Part shown: in pieces, positions 62,295-64,000 of the stretch
Position numbering within the stretch: the first letter of the stretch is position 1
Layout: each line of letters starts with the position of its first letter
NCBI GenBank assembly: GCA_949358305.1
Contig: OX442319.1
Span: 12,958,001-13,022,000 of the forward strand
Source: Strigamia acuminata
Taxonomy: Eukaryota > Arthropoda > Chilopoda > Geophilomorpha > Linotaeniidae
DNA length: 64,000 nt
Direction of reading: 5' to 3'
Program-made: the position numbers and the translations under genes
The notes under the pieces: generated by a model
Databases searched by the model: none
Seen by the model: only the letters and a program-made list of their open reading frames with translations
Told to the model about the DNA's origin: nothing

Positions 62295-62774
62295 TATATT
62301 TATTACTTTGAATTCTTGACAAGTGGAACTATATTTTTCTCGGTTCATTTCCAATTTTAAAACACTTTTACCTGTATGTACGTCACGTTCTTGCATTGTA
62401 AATGAAATATAAAATTTTCTTCCACTTATGTATTTTATGCATATTTATGTATTTGTTGCTATTTCTGATTAAAATTTTTAAAGTTGAAAAACAATCACTC
62501 GTTCAGTAAGAATTCTAATCATTCAAATGATTACACTTAGCTGTAGGTGCTCAAATTGATTTATATGCTAAAATGAGTTTTAATGTTTAGGAAAGACAAA
62601 AGTTTAATTTGTAGACAATAAATGCTACTTTGGGCAAAAAATTGACCATTTGATTTGAAGAAACGGATCATTTTAGCAAATATTATTTATAAAAACACTG
62701 ATGCGATTTTCCTGTTCAATAATTCTAGTGATTTACTAGTGTTATTGGTTGGATGTTGTTTATTAACTTTTTTT

Positions 62775-62905
62775 TTCAAAACAGCTCATAGATTCTCAAT
62801 TGGATTTAGGTCAGGGTTTGGAAGGCCACTCTAAATGGTCAATATTATGCTGTTGAAGCCAATTTTGCACTTTATTGACAAAAACAATAGAATTAAAGTG
62901 AACTA
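62775..62905 (-). pseudogene. Tc1-like transposase remnant
   Basis: The minus strand reads NWLQQHNIDHLEWPS and, after a frame change, PDLNPIENL followed by TGA where Tc1 transposases have Trp. Motif WPxxSPDLNPIENLW is the hallmark of the Tc1 catalytic core containing its second Asp. Only this fragment is recognisable. Confidence 0.8.
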
Positions 62906-63084
62906 GTTAGAAATGATAAGCAAAACCAACATGTGCTTGGAATGTTGGCATGCAAACAATTAATGAACCGTTGGTCCAATAAAGCAAATTTGTCGGACTA
63001 AAGTTCACTTTGGCGACTGAAACGATTTCATCCTAACCTGACTGATGTTTTGGCCATCTACGTACGAAATTGAATAGTTCTGAT

Positions 63085-63440
63085 TAGACTTTGACCGATA
63101 TCGATATTTTGCAGTATCACCGATACCGATAATCGGCAACCGAATATTGGCCGATACCGATACCTGCGCCGATATTAAAATTAAAATGTCCGACCCCCCC
63201 CACCACACCCCAAAATAAAAAAAATTAATTTAAAATTGCGTTTATTAATTTATTTTATGTTTAAGAAACGTTTTTGAAGCAGTATGCAATATATACTGCT
63301 TCAAAAGCGTTTCTAAAACATATTGTTTTAGTCTTCAACGATATCGTTTTAGAAACGTGGCAATATCGGCATCGGCCACGCCAAAAAATATCGGATCCGA
63401 TATCGGTGAATACCGAAATATCGGCCAGGTGGCGCATAAA
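63085..63440. mobile_element. Palindromic DNA element rich in CCGATA repeats
   Basis: Both sides carry many copies of CCGATA/TATCGG in inverted orientation (ACCGATACCGATAATCGG; GGATCCGATATCGGTG). The centre is a hairpin (GAAACGTTTTTGAAGCAGTA against its complement near 63295). It resembles subterminal-repeat-rich non-autonomous hAT-type elements, but ends and target duplication are not resolved. Confidence 0.55.
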
Positions 63441-63697
63441 ATAAGAAAATTGTTTTATTAAATTATAAAAAAAATAATAAAAAAAAATTGATTTAGCCGA
63501 CTTTTAATTTTGATCTCACTGTTGATTTCAAGTGAACAATAGCGATTGATATCTTAAATCAATCATCCGTGCTACTGGGGTCATGGCCTGATCACGTCGC
63601 TTTCACGTTCGCGTTGTTTTGCGTATAGACAAGCGTCATTCTTCACTTTGTTAGTCATAATTTGATCGTCTGTAAGTTAGGACTGACTGCTGGGTCA

Positions 63698-63785
63698 ACG
63701 CAATCCGAGAAATAAGCATCTTGGCCGATAAGATGAACGAGGCATTCATCTTATCGGCCGCGATGCTTATATCTCGGAATGCGTT
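63698..63785. repeat. Long imperfect hairpin
   Basis: ACGCAATCCGAGAAATAAGC ... pairs with ATGCTTATATCTCGGAATGC and so on: about 42 bp of stem with about five mismatches and a loop of a few bases. It could be a miniature element or an RNA hairpin; nothing decides this. From 63940 to the edge, words such as GAAATCTCGT repeat, perhaps the start of a tandem array. Confidence 0.6.
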
Positions 63786-64000
63786 AATTGTTGTCGCAGC
63801 CAATGCACAATTTGACGTTTTCGTTGCTTTTAAGCGTTTTGTGGAATAATTTCCAGATTTCTAAGTTGGTTTCAAGTGTTGTAGATGGCTTTTCAATACT
63901 TTATACTACTACTATAATACTTTTGTCCAGTTGCTTCGTTTGGATTTCAAAAAATCTCGTATAATGTCATGAAATCTAGTAAAATCTCGTGAAATCTCGC

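Larger units (their letters stand above)
51900..62700. repeat. Tandem segmental module, unit 2 (with copia insertion)
   Basis: Same order as unit 1: uncharacterised gene, minus zinc-finger gene, plus zinc-finger gene. It is enlarged by the 4.8-kb copia element (54943-59769) and a 584-bp MITE (61711-62294). Its end, TTTAATTTGTAGACAATAAA at 62603, corresponds to 51638. Confidence 0.85.

Noticed and set aside
61646-62396. Open frames on both strands near 61.7-62.4 kb with similar peptides
   Set aside because: They are the two inverted arms of the CAGGGTGTATC element read in opposite directions, not genes.

Overview
The window looks like repeat-rich DNA from an animal nuclear genome, probably an arthropod. 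Four things point that way: spliced genes with very short GT-AG introns (51 to 63 nt in one gene), C2H2 zinc-finger arrays, DEG/ENaC channel genes, and many eukaryotic transposons whose primer sites match animal initiator tRNA-Met. I cannot name the species. No bacterial operon, CRISPR array, rRNA or free-standing tRNA gene was seen.

Layout. Positions 1-8.5 kb hold a Ty3/gypsy element on the minus strand, cut by the left edge. Its Gag and Pol are joined by a textbook -1 frameshift signal. A broken MULE transposase follows at 8.6-9.4 kb. A large direct segmental duplication then dominates the window. Its first copy runs from 9.6 to 29.2 kb and has been split by insertions: a pol-less copia element, a decayed Harbinger, a gene fragment and a complete young gypsy element. 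Its second copy, 33.6-43.4 kb, is compact. Because the two copies share flanks, each serves as an empty-site control for insertions in the other.

The most interesting gene is a DEG/ENaC-type channel at 30.98-38.6 kb. Splice phases and open frames support a covalent two-channel protein: one exon encodes the second membrane segment of unit 1, a short linker and the first membrane segment of unit 2. The same exon is kept open in the 5'-truncated copy at 10.6-15.5 kb. Both copies end in a 25-bp satellite, which has grown into a higher-order array in copy B.

From 43.4 to 45.6 kb lie three tandem copies of a small secreted-peptide gene, of which only the first keeps its start codon. From 46.6 to 62.7 kb there is a tandem duplication of a module [uncharacterised gene, minus-strand zinc-finger gene, plus-strand zinc-finger gene]. 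The two zinc-finger genes in each module are divergent arms of a large palindrome. In the second module an intact copia element has inserted inside a finger array. The right end holds small palindromic DNA transposons and a Tc1 relic.

Overall, host genes (channel, zinc fingers, secreted peptide, an unknown family) are being duplicated, inverted and interrupted by several transposon classes, some of them very recent judging by identical LTRs and perfect target-site duplications.
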